Source: Teichococcus wenyumeiae
GTDB lineage: Bacteria; Pseudomonadota; Alphaproteobacteria; Acetobacterales; Acetobacteraceae
Reading direction: 5' to 3'
DNA length: 64,000 bases
Assembly: GCF_003696345.1 (NCBI RefSeq)
Contig: NZ_RFLX01000013.1
Location: 62,001 to 126,000 of the forward strand
Part shown: piece by piece, positions 7,965 to 17,517 of the stretch
How the letters are laid out: each line of letters begins with the position of its first letter
Numbering within the stretch: the first letter of the stretch is position 1
Position numbers and translations under genes: made by a program
Notes under the pieces: generated by a model
What the model saw: only the letters and a program-made list of their open reading frames with translations
Databases searched by the model: none
What the model was told of the DNA's origin: nothing

Positions 7965-7983
7965 CCACGCGCCGTCCGCGTGG
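7965..7983. promoter_or_regulatory. Palindrome between the flavoprotein and TctC genes
   Basis: CCACGCG, 5 nt, CGCGTGG: a perfect 7-bp inverted repeat 13 nt upstream of the flavoprotein start, in the 99-nt divergent region shared with the TctC gene at 8051. A candidate operator for a regulator encoded elsewhere. Confidence 0.4.
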
Positions 7984-8050
7984 CACGCCTTGGGCTTGAT
8001 GATGGCAGAGCCTTGCGATTTTCATACCCCTCCCAGGCAGGAGCCGCCCC

Positions 8051-9016
8051 ATGCAACGCCGCCAGATGCTCGCAGCCCTCAGCCTCATGCCCTTCGCCCG
8101 GCGGGCCATGGCGCAGGCGCCCTGGCCGGACCGGCCGGTGCGCTTCGTCAATCCCTTCTCGGCCGGCTCGGCGGTCGATGTGGTGACGCGGCTGCTGGGG
8201 CAGAACCTGGCCGAGCGCCTGGGGCAGCAGTTCATCGTGGAGAACCGCACAGGCGCTTCCGGCAATATCGGCACCGAGGCCGTCGCCAAGGCGCGGCCGG
8301 ATGGCTACACGCTGCTGGTGGGCTCGCCGGGCACCATGGCCATCAATCCCTCCCTGTTCCGCAGCCTGCCCTATGATGCCGAGAAGGATTTCGTGGCGCT
8401 CAGCCACGCCGTGTCCTTTCCGCAGGCGATCATCGTCAATCCCAAGCTCGGCATCCGCTCGCTGCTTGAGCTGGTGGCGCGGGCAAAGGCCGAGCCGGGC
8501 AAGCTGAACTACGGTTCCTCCGGCAGCGGCACCACCTCGCATCTGGCAGCGGAACTGTTCAAGGCGGCGCTGGGGCTGGACATGGTGCATGTGCCCTTCC
8601 GGGGCGGCAGCCAGGCGGTGCAGGCGGTGATCGGCGGCGAGATCCAGGTGGCGGTGGAGGGCGTGCCCTCCCTGCCCGGGATGATCAGCCAGGGATTGCT
8701 GCTGCCGCTGGCGGTGACCTCGGGCGAGCGCTCGGCGCTGCTGCCCGATGTGCCCGCCGTCGCGGAAACGGTGCCGGGCTTCGATGCCGCCGCCTGGATC
8801 ATCTATTTCGCCCCGGCCGGCACGCCTGCCGCGCTGGTGGAGACCATCTCGGCCGAGATGCACAAGTCGCTGCAACAGCCGGAGGTGCGGCAGAAGCTGC
8901 TGGAGCAGGGCGCGACGGTCCACGGCGGCACCGCCGCCGAAACCGCCGCCTTTCATCGCGCCGAGATGCAGAAATGGCGGCGGGCGGTGGAGATCTCCGG
9001 CGCTAAGGTGGAGTGA
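8051..9016 (+). CDS. TctC/Bug-family substrate-binding protein
   Basis: 321 residues. Signal peptide at residues 1-24 (MQRRQMLAALSLMPFARRAM then AQA). Mature-domain hallmarks: PDRPVRFVNPFSAGSAVDVV, IVENRTGASGNIGTE, RPDGYTLLVGSPG and HVPFRGGSQAV. Expected to bind an organic acid in the periplasm for a TctAB-type permease that is not in this window. It faces away from the FAD-dependent dehydrogenase across 99 nt, which suggests uptake and oxidation of the same acid. Its stop is 2 nt from the stop of the convergent oxidoreductase gene. Confidence 0.9.
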   Translation: MQRRQMLAALSLMPFARRAMAQAPWPDRPVRFVNPFSAGSAVDVVTRLLGQNLAERLGQQFIVENRTGASGNIGTEAVAKARPDGYTLLVGSPGTMAINPSLFRSLPYDAEKDFVALSHAVSFPQAIIVNPKLGIRSLLELVARAKAEPGKLNYGSSGSGTTSHLAAELFKAALGLDMVHVPFRGGSQAVQAVIGGEIQVAVEGVPSLPGMISQGLLLPLAVTSGERSALLPDVPAVAETVPGFDAAAWIIYFAPAGTPAALVETISAEMHKSLQQPEVRQKLLEQGATVHGGTAAETAAFHRAEMQKWRRAVEISGAKVE

Positions 9017-9018
9017 GG

Positions 9019-10950
9019 CTAGGCCGCCTCGCCGATCTCCGTGCCTTCGCGGATGGCGGACAGCATCAGCCGGGGCGCCAGGGCGTCGCCGGCCAGATGC
9101 ACCGCCAGCCCCGCCGCCTGCAAAGGCGCCAGCAAGGCCTGGCGCGGCTGGCGGGGCGTAGACCAGGTGAGGAGGTCGAGGCCCTCGATCACCTCCTCCG
9201 CCCCGGTCAGCAGATGGGTCAGCCAGAGGCGCCGCGCCTCGTGCCGCAGCAGCCCGCGGCAGGTCAGGATCTCGACGCCGAGCCGCGCCATCCGGCGGTG
9301 CACGCCCTGCGCGGACAGCAGCGGCACGTCCTGCGCGATGCTGTCGCGCGGCGTCACCAGCAGCAGGCGGCTGTAGCGGGCGGCCAGCCACTCCGCCGCG
9401 GCATAGGTGGCCGGGGTATGGTCGTGGTCATAGAGGACGGCCAGCGCGCCGCCGGGCGGCGGCGCGGCCAGCAGGGCGCGCAGGTCCAGGCCGCTGCGGC
9501 TGTCGCGCAGGCCGGCGGGGCGCACCATGGCGGCGCCGGTGGCCAGGACCACCGTGTCCGGCCGCAGGGCCAGGATGCTGTCCGGGCTGGCGATGCCCTG
9601 TCGCACCGCCACCCCGGCGCGCGTGGCCTCGGCCACGAGGTAATCGAGAAAGGCCGCCATGGAGGCACCGCCCGGCAAGGCGGCCTCCAGGCGCGCCGCC
9701 CCGCCCGGCGCCCGGGCGGAGAGCAGCGTCACCCGCCGCCCCTGCCGTGCCGCCGCGATGGCGGCCTGCAGGCCCGCCGGCCCGCCGCCGACGACCACCA
9801 CATGCCGCGCCTCGGCCAGGGGCGCCGCCCCGCCAGTGTCGCGGCCGCCGGCGCGTGGATTCACGGCACAGGCGATCGGCGCGCCCTTGTTGATCTCGCC
9901 CCAGCAGGCATTGCAGTTCAGGCAGGGCCGGATGGTCTCGGGTGCGCCCCGCCGCGCCTTCTCCACCCATTGCGGGTCGGCCAGCAGCGGGCGCGCCAGC
10001 ATCACCAGGTCGGCATCGCCGGAAGCCAGCAGCTCCTCGGCGGCGGCGGGGTGGTTGATGCGCGCCACGGCGGCCACCGGCACGCCACCTGCCGCCTGCC
10101 GCATCCGACGCCACAGGGCGCGGTAGGGCAGCGGCGCCGCATGCTGATCCGGCGCATGCATGCCGAGCGACCAGCCATGGGTGCCCTGGCTGTAGCAGAA
10201 CCAGTCCGGCGGCGTTTCCCTGGCAATCAGCGCCGTGATGCGCGCGGCTTCCTCCGGATCGATGGAACCCGCAACGCCATCATCAGCCGGCATCTTCAGG
10301 CCGACCAGGAAGCCGGGGCCGCAGCGCTCGCGGATCAGCGCGAGGATGTCGCGCAGGAAGCGGCTGCGGTTCCACAGGTCGCCGCCCCAGCGGTCCTGCC
10401 GCAGGTTGCTGACCGGGGACAGGAATTGCAGCGGCAGGAAGCCATGCGCGGCCGAAACCTCGACCCCCGCGAAGCCGGCGCGCTGCAGCCGCCGCGCCGT
10501 TTCGGCATATTCGCCGCACAGAGCTTCGATCTCCGCATCCGCCAGGATGCGCGGCACGGTCCAGGAAAGGCCATCCGGCACCGCTGAGGCGCCCACCGCA
10601 TCCACCGCCCGCTGGCCGCGATTGGCCGAACCCGGATGCCAGAGCTGCCCCACCGGCAAGGCGCCGTGCCGCGCGATGACCTCCGCCATGGCGCCGAGAT
10701 CCGGTAGGGCCTCCTCGGAAAAGGCGGAGACGCGCGTGGGCGTGGCGGCGGAGCGTGCCGCCGGCAAGGCCTCGGTGATGACCACGGCGGCGCCCCCGGC
10801 CGCCCGCGCTTCCAGGTGGTTCAGCAGCGCGGGCGTGGCCCGCCCCCCGGCGGCGAGGCGGCAGGACATGGCCGCGAAGCCGACCCGGTTGCGCCACGCG
10901 TGGCCACGCATGGCGAAAGGAGCGAGCAGCCGGGGAAAGGGATTCGACAT
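9019..10950 (-). CDS. NADH:flavin oxidoreductase, old yellow enzyme fused to an NAD(P)/FAD domain (2,4-dienoyl-CoA reductase type)
   Basis: 643 residues from ATG 10950. An N-terminal old-yellow-enzyme TIM barrel (about 1-335) contains VEVSAAHGFLPLQFLSPVSN and RWGGDLWNRSRFL. It is followed by a four-cysteine [4Fe-4S] site in RPCLNCNACWGEI...IACAVNP, then a pyridine-nucleotide/FAD domain beginning HVVVVGGGPAGLQAAIAAA. This is the architecture of FadH, trimethylamine dehydrogenase and related reductases or demethylases. The substrate is not evident. An in-frame ATG 63 nt upstream exists, but the 10950 start matches the family N-terminus. A perfect palindrome abuts the start codon, and there is only a poor ribosome-binding site. 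Confidence 0.85.
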   Translation of the reverse strand: MSNPFPRLLAPFAMRGHAWRNRVGFAAMSCRLAAGGRATPALLNHLEARAAGGAAVVITEALPAARSAATPTRVSAFSEEALPDLGAMAEVIARHGALPVGQLWHPGSANRGQRAVDAVGASAVPDGLSWTVPRILADAEIEALCGEYAETARRLQRAGFAGVEVSAAHGFLPLQFLSPVSNLRQDRWGGDLWNRSRFLRDILALIRERCGPGFLVGLKMPADDGVAGSIDPEEAARITALIARETPPDWFCYSQGTHGWSLGMHAPDQHAAPLPYRALWRRMRQAAGGVPVAAVARINHPAAAEELLASGDADLVMLARPLLADPQWVEKARRGAPETIRPCLNCNACWGEINKGAPIACAVNPRAGGRDTGGAAPLAEARHVVVVGGGPAGLQAAIAAARQGRRVTLLSARAPGGAARLEAALPGGASMAAFLDYLVAEATRAGVAVRQGIASPDSILALRPDTVVLATGAAMVRPAGLRDSRSGLDLRALLAAPPPGGALAVLYDHDHTPATYAAAEWLAARYSRLLLVTPRDSIAQDVPLLSAQGVHRRMARLGVEILTCRGLLRHEARRLWLTHLLTGAEEVIEGLDLLTWSTPRQPRQALLAPLQAAGLAVHLAGDALAPRLMLSAIREGTEIGEAA

Positions 10951-10965
10951 GCCACGAATTGTGGC
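10951..10965. promoter_or_regulatory. Palindrome abutting the oxidoreductase start codon
   Basis: GCCAC, 5 nt, GTGGC: a perfect 5-bp inverted repeat touching the ATG of the minus-strand gene. It could be an operator or an mRNA hairpin limiting translation. The gene has no clear Shine-Dalgarno sequence at the normal distance. Confidence 0.3.
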
Positions 10966-11057
10966 ACAGATCCGCCGCCATGCGAGTGGCATGGCGGGCG
11001 GCGCATGCGCCACTCTTCCGGCTTCACCGGTCTGGCGGAGGGAGCGCGCGAGCGAGG

Positions 11058-11972
11058 CTAGAAGGTCTTTGCTCCGTTCACGAACATCCTTACCGAATAC
11101 AGGCTGGTGGTGCCGCAGATGAAGAGGCGGTCCCGCTTCGGGCCGCCGAAGCAGAGATTCGCCACCACCTCCGGCACCCGCACCTTGCCGATCAGGGTGC
11201 CGTCCGGGTCGTAGGCATGCACGCCGTCGCCGGCCGAGGTCCAGATCCGGCCGGTATCGTCCAGCCGGAAGCCGTCGAAAAGCCCTGAGGTCGAATCCGC
11301 GAAAACCCGGCCGCCGCTCAGCTTGCCGCCCTCGCCCACCTTGAAGACCCGCATATGCGCTGGGTTCTCCGGCCCATGGGTGCGGCCGGTATCGACCACA
11401 TAGAGCAGGCTTTCGTCGGGCGAGAAGGCCAGCCCATTCGGCTTCACGAAGTCGTCGCAGACCACGGTGATCTCGCCTGACTGCGGATCGACACGGTAGA
11501 CATAGGAGGCGCCGATCTCGCTCTCGGCCTTGTTGCCCTCATAGTCGGAATCGATGCCGTAGGTCGGGTCGGTGAACCAGATGGAGCCGTCGGATTTCAC
11601 CACGACATCATTCGGGCTGTTCAACCGCCTGCCCTGGTAACGGTCGGCAATGATCGTGATGCTGCCGTCATGCTCGGTGCGCGTCACGCGCCGGGTGCCA
11701 TGCTCGCAGGTCACCAGCCGCCCCTGGCGGTCCACCGTATTGCCGTTGCTGTTATGGGCCGGCTGGCGGAAGACGCTGACGACATCATTGGTCTCGTCGT
11801 AGCGCAGCATGCGGTTGTTGGGCGCGTCGGACCAGATCAGGTAGCGCCCCGCCGGGAAATAGGCCGGCCCTTCCGCCCAGTGGCACTTGTCGTAGAGGCG
11901 GTGGATATTCGCTGTCATGCAGGGAAGGCGCGCGAAGCGCTCGTCCAGAACCTCGAAGTCTGAAGCGGCCAT
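11058..11972 (-). CDS. SMP-30/gluconolactonase family sugar lactonase
   Basis: 304 residues with the six-bladed propeller pattern of the SMP-30/gluconolaconase/LRE-like region. Metal-ligand positions can be read: Glu in CHWAEGPAYF, Asn in RLNSPNDVVVK, and Asp in LAFSPDESLLYVVDTGRTH. These enzymes hydrolyse aldonolactones made by sugar dehydrogenases. No signal peptide, so cytoplasmic. It is the last or next-to-last gene of the sugar ABC operon (42 nt after the second permease), which fits import of a sugar followed by oxidation to a lactone; the dehydrogenase step is not obvious nearby. Confidence 0.88.
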   Translation of the reverse strand: MAASDFEVLDERFARLPCMTANIHRLYDKCHWAEGPAYFPAGRYLIWSDAPNNRMLRYDETNDVVSVFRQPAHNSNGNTVDRQGRLVTCEHGTRRVTRTEHDGSITIIADRYQGRRLNSPNDVVVKSDGSIWFTDPTYGIDSDYEGNKAESEIGASYVYRVDPQSGEITVVCDDFVKPNGLAFSPDESLLYVVDTGRTHGPENPAHMRVFKVGEGGKLSGGRVFADSTSGLFDGFRLDDTGRIWTSAGDGVHAYDPDGTLIGKVRVPEVVANLCFGGPKRDRLFICGTTSLYSVRMFVNGAKTF

Positions 11973-12014
11973 GGATGTTCTCTCCCAGTTCTTGTTCTTC
12001 CGGCAGCGCCGGGG

Positions 12015-12980
12015 CTAGCGCAGCGCCTGCCGCGTGCCGGTGATGGCGATGCCCGCGACGATGATGAGGCCGGTGAACACGTCGCGCAGACCGGAGCCGA
12101 AGCCGGCCGTGTTCAGCAGCGTGGACACCATGAAGAGAAAGAGCGCACCGCCCCAGAGCCCGGGCACATTGGCCCGCCCGCCGGCGACGGAGGTGCCGCC
12201 CAGCACCACCACCGCGATGGAGGAGAGCAGGTATTCCCGCCCCATGGAGAGTGAGGAACCGCCCGAGAAGCCCGCGAGCAGCGCGCCGCAGAGCGCCGCC
12301 AGCCCGCCGCTGAGGATATAGGTCAGCAGCCGCGCCCTCTCGACGGAGAGGCCGGCGAAATGCGCTGCGCGCATGTTCTGCCCCGCGGCCAGCACCGTGC
12401 GGCCATAGATGGTCCGTTGCAGCAGGATGGCCGCGATGACCGAAAGGACGATGGCCGCGATGGCCAGCACCGGCACGCCCAGCAACCGCGCGAAGGTGGC
12501 GTCCGTCAGCGCCGGCGGCGGCTTGATCTGCAGCCCTCGCCCATAGCTGATGCCCACGGATTGGATGATCAGGCTGGCTGAAAGCGTAGCGACGATAGGC
12601 GGAATCCGCAGCAGGCGGATCAGCAGGTAGTTGAAGCCGCCGATCAGCAGCCCGCAGCCCAGCGCGGCGAGCAGCCCGACGGCGATCATGCCGTCCTGCC
12701 CCCCCATCACCTTCATGGCGACGGCGCTGGCCAGGCCGATGGTGGCAGGGATGGACAGGTCCACGTTGCCGGGGCCGAGGGTGATGACGAACATCTGCCC
12801 CAGCCCGACCATCACCGTGAAGGCGGAGAAGGAGAGCGCCGCCACCAGCATGCCGCCGGCACCCTGGCCGGCGATGGTGAAGGACAGCACCCAGACCAGC
12901 AGGGCCGCCAGGAAGGACCAGGACCAGACTGGCAGGTTCGGCATCTTCCAGCCTGGGGGGCGCAGCGCCAGGTCGCTCAT
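12015..12980 (-). CDS. Sugar ABC transporter permease, RbsC family (second permease)
   Basis: 321 residues from ATG 12980, chosen because it overlaps the upstream permease stop in an ATGA (4-nt) junction and gives the standard length; the longer frame upstream lies inside the neighbouring gene. Highly hydrophobic, with repeated membrane segments. The conserved RbsC-type stretches are LGPGNVDLSIPATIGLASAV and SSIAVVVLGGTSVAGGRANV. Probably forms a heterodimeric channel with the permease at 12977-13972, energised by the ATPase at 13969. Confidence 0.87.
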   Translation of the reverse strand: MSDLALRPPGWKMPNLPVWSWSFLAALLVWVLSFTIAGQGAGGMLVAALSFSAFTVMVGLGQMFVITLGPGNVDLSIPATIGLASAVAMKVMGGQDGMIAVGLLAALGCGLLIGGFNYLLIRLLRIPPIVATLSASLIIQSVGISYGRGLQIKPPPALTDATFARLLGVPVLAIAAIVLSVIAAILLQRTIYGRTVLAAGQNMRAAHFAGLSVERARLLTYILSGGLAALCGALLAGFSGGSSLSMGREYLLSSIAVVVLGGTSVAGGRANVPGLWGGALFLFMVSTLLNTAGFGSGLRDVFTGLIIVAGIAITGTRQALR

Positions 12981-13972
12981 TTCTCGGCCTTGCTGATGAG
13001 GACGCGCGCGGCGAGGATCACGATCAGGAACATGCCCTGCGCGCCCACCTGCCATTCCTGCGGGATGCGCCCCCCTGGCAGGAAGGGCACCTTGAAGAAG
13101 TTCAGCGCCGAGGCCGCGAGTTGCAGTACCAGTGCGCCGATGACGGCCCCGATGGGCGAGATGCGGCCGCCGATGAACTCGGCGCCGCCGATCACGGCGC
13201 CGGCGATGGAGAGCAGCGTGTAGCCGGTCGCCATATTAGCATCGGCGCTGGAGGAGACGCCCACCAGCGTCAGGCCCGACAGGATGCCGAAGACGCCGGC
13301 CAGCGCGAACATCGCGACCTTGGCCTTCAGGATGGACCAGCCGGCCCGGCTCACCGCCCGCGCATTGCCGCCCACCCCGCGCAGCACCGCGCCATAGGAG
13401 GAGCGCATCAGCAGCAGATGCACGCCGACGCCGATCAGCACCGCCAGCAGCACCGGCAGCGGCACGAAGGGCGGCTGCCAGCGCATCAGGTCGCGCAGGA
13501 AGGCCGGCGCGGCGCCGCCCGGCGTCGGCCGGATCAGCACCGCGAGCCCGGCCCAGAAGAAGCTCAGGCCCAGCGTCACCACGATGGAGGGCACGTTGCG
13601 GAGATGCACCACCACCGCCGCCAGCATATAGACCAGGATGCCGCCGGCCAGCATCAGCAGCGCCAGCAGCGGCTGGCTGGTCATGTAGGTCGCCGTCACG
13701 CAGGCCACGAAGCCGACAAAGGAGCCGATCGAGAGATCCAGCTCATTGGTCGCCATGACGCACATCTGGGCGATGGTGGCGAGCGCCACCGGGATCGCCA
13801 GGTTCAGCATCAGGTTGAGGCCGAAATAGCTGATGGCCCGCGGGTTGAAGTACCAGATGGCGGCCAGCACGATGAGGAGCGAGGCCGCCGGCAGCGCGCC
13901 ACGCAGCACGCGCTGGCGCGAGGCGGCGCCGGGCGCCTGCCCGGAGCCTGTTCTGGCAAGTCCGATTGTCAT
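12977..13972 (-). CDS. Sugar ABC transporter permease, RbsC family (first permease)
   Basis: 331 residues, inner-membrane protein with many hydrophobic helices. Family stretches [20 protein letters not shown] and [18 protein letters not shown] correspond to the conserved permease motifs of ribose/xylose-type transporters. Overlaps the ATPase stop by 4 nt (ATGA) and the second permease by 4 nt, so the three genes are translationally coupled. Having two distinct permeases points to a heterodimeric channel, as in several rhizobial sugar uptake systems. Confidence 0.87.
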   Translation of the reverse strand: MTIGLARTGSGQAPGAASRQRVLRGALPAASLLIVLAAIWYFNPRAISYFGLNLMLNLAIPVALATIAQMCVMATNELDLSIGSFVGFVACVTATYMTSQPLLALLMLAGGILVYMLAAVVVHLRNVPSIVVTLGLSFFWAGLAVLIRPTPGGAAPAFLRDLMRWQPPFVPLPVLLAVLIGVGVHLLLMRSSYGAVLRGVGGNARAVSRAGWSILKAKVAMFALAGVFGILSGLTLVGVSSSADANMATGYTLLSIAGAVIGGAEFIGGRISPIGAVIGALVLQLAASALNFFKVPFLPGGRIPQEWQVGAQGMFLIVILAARVLISKAEK

Positions 13973-15438
13973 GCCGCTTCTTTGTCCTTGAACGACGACC
14001 CGATCACGCCCGCTTCGGTGATCTGCTCGCCTTCCAGCTCACCGACGATGCGGCCGTTCTGGAAGACATAGACGCGGTCGCAATATTCCAGCTCCTCGAA
14101 CTCGGTCGTGTACCAGAGGAAGGTGCGGCCCCCGGCGGCCTCCTGGGCGATGATGTCATAGACATCCAGCTTGGTGTTGATATCGACGCCGCGCATCGGG
14201 TCATCCATCAGCACCACCGCCGAGCGGGTCGAGAGCGCGCGGGCGAAGAGCGCCTTCTGCTGGTTGCCGCCGGAAAGGGACAGGATCTCGTCCTTCAGGC
14301 TGGGCGCCTTGATGCCCATGGTGCGGCCCCAGCGGTCGGAAAGGTCCTTCTCCTTGCCAGGCGACAGCAGCAATCCGTTGCGTAGCGCCGGCAGGGAGGC
14401 CACGCCGATATTGTCGGCAATGGACCAGAGCGGAAAAACGCCGTCGGCCTGGCGATCCCCCGCCACGAAGGACACGTCGCCGCTGACGCTGAGGCCCGGA
14501 TGCCGCGCCCGCGCGGCCTCGAAGACCCGCACCAGGAAGTCGGTCTGGCCATGGCCGGACAGGCCGGCCAGCCCGATGACCTCGCCCTGGCGCGCGATGA
14601 AAGGCAGGCCGCGCCCCGGCTCTTCCGCCCGGACGGAGATGGCGGTCTCGGCCCGCACGCGCGCCGCGCGCTGGCGGGCGGTGCGGTCCGGGTGCTCGCC
14701 GCCGCTCATCAGCTCGACCAGGCTTTCGCTGCTGAACTGGCCAACGGGGCCGGAGGCCACGAGCTGGCCGTTCTTCATCACGGCGATCAGGTCGGAGTAA
14801 TTCAGGATCTCACCCATCATGTGCGAGATCAGTACGCAGGAGACGCCGCTCTTCAGCGCGCCGCGCATGAAGTCCAGCAACTGCCGCGCCGTGGTCGCAT
14901 CCAGCGAGGAGGTCGGCTCATCCAGGATGACCAGCCGCAGCGCGCCCTGGCTGACCGTGAAGGCGCGGGCGATCTCGACCATCTGCCGGCGGCCGATCGA
15001 GAGATCGGCGACCACCGCATCCGGCGAGATGTCATGGCCGGGAAAGATGCGGTCCAGCATGGCGGCGATCAGCCGCCCCGCCTTGCGCCGCCAGCCGAAG
15101 CCGCGGATGGAGGGATGCAGGATGCGCGTATTCTCCGCCACCGTCAGGTTGGGGCAGAGCGACAGTTCCTGGAAGACGCAGCGGATACCGAGCCGCTGCG
15201 CGAGATTCACGGTGATGCGGTCATGCTGTTCCCCGGCCAGGGCGATCTGGCCGGTATCGGGGCGCAGCGTGCCCGCCAGCACATGCATCAGGGTGGACTT
15301 GCCGGCGCCGTTATGGCCGACAAGCCCGAGGCATTGCCCTTCCGGTATAGCCAGATCCACTCCGGAAAGGGCCCGCACCGCGCCGAAGGAGCGGGAAACC
15401 CCGGAGAGGCTGACCGCGGTTCCCTGTGGCGAGGCCAT
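13969..15438 (-). CDS. Sugar ABC transporter ATP-binding protein, RbsA/MglA type
   Basis: 489 residues with two nucleotide-binding domains. The first has Walker [11 protein letters not shown] (about 37-46), a signature-like segment [16 protein letters not shown] and Walker [13 protein letters not shown]. The second has a degenerate Walker A ([10 protein letters not shown]) but a good signature [15 protein letters not shown] and Walker B-like [13 protein letters not shown] dead second Walker A is normal for this family. Powers import through the two downstream permeases. Twenty nucleotides separate it from the binding-protein gene. Confidence 0.88.
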   Translation of the reverse strand: MASPQGTAVSLSGVSRSFGAVRALSGVDLAIPEGQCLGLVGHNGAGKSTLMHVLAGTLRPDTGQIALAGEQHDRITVNLAQRLGIRCVFQELSLCPNLTVAENTRILHPSIRGFGWRRKAGRLIAAMLDRIFPGHDISPDAVVADLSIGRRQMVEIARAFTVSQGALRLVILDEPTSSLDATTARQLLDFMRGALKSGVSCVLISHMMGEILNYSDLIAVMKNGQLVASGPVGQFSSESLVELMSGGEHPDRTARQRAARVRAETAISVRAEEPGRGLPFIARQGEVIGLAGLSGHGQTDFLVRVFEAARARHPGLSVSGDVSFVAGDRQADGVFPLWSIADNIGVASLPALRNGLLLSPGKEKDLSDRWGRTMGIKAPSLKDEILSLSGGNQQKALFARALSTRSAVVLMDDPMRGVDINTKLDVYDIIAQEAAGGRTFLWYTTEFEELEYCDRVYVFQNGRIVGELEGEQITEAGVIGSSFKDKEAA

Positions 15439-15458
15439 CGCGCACTCCTGCTGCTGGA

Positions 15459-16481
15459 TCAGCGCTTGGTATTGGCCTGGATGGCCTGTGCCGCCTCTTC
15501 CTGCGTGTATTCCTTGTTGGCCACGCCGCCCACCGGCGTGGTGGAGACCGCCTGGTCCAGCGTGTCCTGCGTCACGGTCAGGTAAGGCACCGTCACGTCC
15601 TTCGGCACCTGCTTGCCGTCCAGGATCTGCTGGGCGATCCAGAAGGCCAGGGTGGACACGCCCGGGGCGATGGTGCCGGACCAGGTGGTGTAGTTATTGG
15701 CGCGGTGCTGCTGCTGCCACCAGGCCAGCTCGTCCTGCCGGTTGCCCATGATGATGATGGGCGTGTCGCGCCCCGCGGCGCGGAAGGCCTGCGCGGCGCC
15801 ATAGCCGTCGCCGCCCTGGGTCACGATCGCATCCACCTTCGGCAGCGAGGGCAGCACGGTGGAGACGGCGCGCTGCGCGGTGGCCTGGTCCCAGTTCCCC
15901 GTGGCCTCGCCGACGATCTTGAAGTTCGGGTGGGCCTTGATGCCGGCGGCGATGCCCTGGTGGATCAGGTTGTCGATGGAGGTGCCGGGAAGCCCGCGGA
16001 TCTCCAGCAGGTTACCGCCCTGCGGCAGGCGGCTGGCGAGGTAGTCGACCTGCTGCTGGCCAAGCTGGAAGTAATCCACTGCCACGCGCCAGGCGCAGGG
16101 TTCGGACACGACGCCGTCGAAGGAGACGACGACGATGCCGGCGTCGCAGGCCGCCTTCACCGCGCCGTTCAGCGCATCGGGCGAGGCCGCGTTGATGACA
16201 ATGGCGTCATAACCTTGCAGGATCAGGTTCTGGATCTGCGCCGCCTGGGTCGGCACTTCCTGGTCAGCGGTGGTGAAGGTATCCACCGCGGCCACGACGC
16301 CATCGGCCACGGCCTTCTTGGTGACCTTCTCCCAGCTCTGCAGCATGGCCTGCCGCCAGGAATTGCCCGCGTAGTTGTTGGACAGCGCGATGCGCTTGCC
16401 GGAGGTTTCAGCGGCGGCCATGCCGGCGAGGCTGGTCGAGGCCAGCAATGCCACGGCCAGCGCCATCAAACTGCGCTTCAT
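15459..16481 (-). CDS. Sugar ABC transporter substrate-binding protein (periplasmic binding protein, RbsB-like)
   Basis: 340 residues from ATG 16481, which has GGGAGGA 6 nt upstream. Signal peptide [20 protein letters not shown]...AAA, with cleavage near residue 25. The mature protein has the two-lobed periplasmic-binding layout, with [18 protein letters not shown] at the start, [20 protein letters not shown] and [12 protein letters not shown] in the middle, and [17 protein letters not shown] in the second lobe. First gene of the operon SBP-ATPase-permease-permease-lactonase. The ligand is probably a monosaccharide, since the operon ends in a lactonase; identity unknown. Confidence 0.87.
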   Translation of the reverse strand: MKRSLMALAVALLASTSLAGMAAAETSGKRIALSNNYAGNSWRQAMLQSWEKVTKKAVADGVVAAVDTFTTADQEVPTQAAQIQNLILQGYDAIVINAASPDALNGAVKAACDAGIVVVSFDGVVSEPCAWRVAVDYFQLGQQQVDYLASRLPQGGNLLEIRGLPGTSIDNLIHQGIAAGIKAHPNFKIVGEATGNWDQATAQRAVSTVLPSLPKVDAIVTQGGDGYGAAQAFRAAGRDTPIIIMGNRQDELAWWQQQHRANNYTTWSGTIAPGVSTLAFWIAQQILDGKQVPKDVTVPYLTVTQDTLDQAVSTTPVGGVANKEYTQEEAAQAIQANTKR

Positions 16482-16749
16482 TGTTCTTCCTCCCACATGC
16501 CGCCAGTGCGGCGGTTCGACCAGGCACCTGACCCAGCAACGAAGCGGTCCGGGCAGTTTCCCTGCCTCATCTGGCCGCCTCGTCCAACATCGGAGCCACG
16601 TGATTCGTGCTGACGATGCTCGAATTGATGTCGTAATCTATAGGATATCGGATCGCAAGCCCGCCTTCAGCGGCGGACGGACCGCCGCCTCAGCGGAAGC
16701 GCGCCGGAAGGGCCCGCCTCATGAAGGTCCCGGCGCGGGGAGGACAAGC
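16482..16749. promoter_or_regulatory. Divergent control region of the sugar ABC operon and its GntR regulator
   Basis: 268 nt without a gene. It contains the only clearly A/T-rich patch of this neighbourhood (about 16616-16655, around GTAATCTATAGGATATCGG), the likely place for promoters and a FadR-type operator. No long perfect palindrome was found, so the exact site is unassigned. Confidence 0.35.
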
Positions 16750-17517
16750 ATGCTGCTGCGGACAAGGCCGCTGGATAAGACCAGCCTGGCGGAACAGGCC
16801 TACGGGCATCTGCGGAATCTGCTTCTCGACCGCATGATCCAGCCGGGCGGCGCGATCGGCATCGATGCGCTCGCCGGCACGCTTGGTGTGTCGCATACAC
16901 CTGTTCGTGAGGCGCTCGCCCGGCTTGAAGGAGATGGGCTTGTCATCCGCCTGCGCAGTGGGCGCTACAAGGCCGCGCCGGCCATGACGCCGCAGGACTA
17001 CGCGCATCTCTGCCAGACGCGGCTGCTGCTCGAACCCACCGCCGCCGCCCTGGCGGCGGCGCGGCCCACGCCGGAGATCCTGGCCGGGCTGCGGCAATCC
17101 ATCCAGGACCTGGGCGCGGCCAGACGCGGCAACCACAGCCGGGACTTCGTGAAATTCGTCGATGCGGATGCGCTGTTCCACCGGACCATCGCGCATGGCT
17201 GCGGCAACAAGTTCATCGCCGGCGCACTGACCCAGCTGCAGGCGCATCACCGCATCGGCACCCTCTATCACAGCCGCGGCGTGACGGATGCCGAGGCGGT
17301 GATGACGGAGCACGGCGCCATCCTCGAGGCGATCCGCGCCGGCGATGCCGGCGCCGCCGAGGCCGCCATGCGGCGCCACATTGAGCGCGCCTGCGGCGCC
17401 ATTCTCGGCTGGATCGCGGATGCCGCCGCGCCAGGGCAGGACTCCCCGCCCCGCGCTTCCGGCAGGCAGCCGGCCCGGGCCGGCCGCCGCAGGGATCAGG
17501 CCAGCTTGGCGTCGTAG
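16750..17517 (+). CDS. GntR-family (FadR/FCD type) transcriptional regulator
   Basis: 255 residues from ATG 16750, preceded by GGGGAGGA. N-terminal winged helix: KTSLAEQAYGHLRNLLLDRM...TLGVSHTPVREALARLEGDGLVI (about 10-70). C-terminal all-helical FCD domain (about 80-225) with the metal/ligand-type histidines in ADALFHRTIAHGCGN and AAEAAMRRHIERA. The last 25 residues are Arg/Ala-rich. Divergent from the sugar ABC operon, which it most likely represses until an acid or sugar-acid ligand binds. Its 3' end overlaps the end of the convergent peptide-binding-protein gene by 22 nt. Confidence 0.87.
   Translation: MLLRTRPLDKTSLAEQAYGHLRNLLLDRMIQPGGAIGIDALAGTLGVSHTPVREALARLEGDGLVIRLRSGRYKAAPAMTPQDYAHLCQTRLLLEPTAAALAAARPTPEILAGLRQSIQDLGAARRGNHSRDFVKFVDADALFHRTIAHGCGNKFIAGALTQLQAHHRIGTLYHSRGVTDAEAVMTEHGAILEAIRAGDAGAAEAAMRRHIERACGAILGWIADAAAPGQDSPPRASGRQPARAGRRRDQASLAS

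Noticed and set aside
7952-9391. N-terminal extension of the flavoprotein frame to 929 codons
   Set aside because: The extension is antisense to a clear TctC gene; the FAD motif starts within the first ten codons after ATG 7951, which has a good ribosome-binding site.
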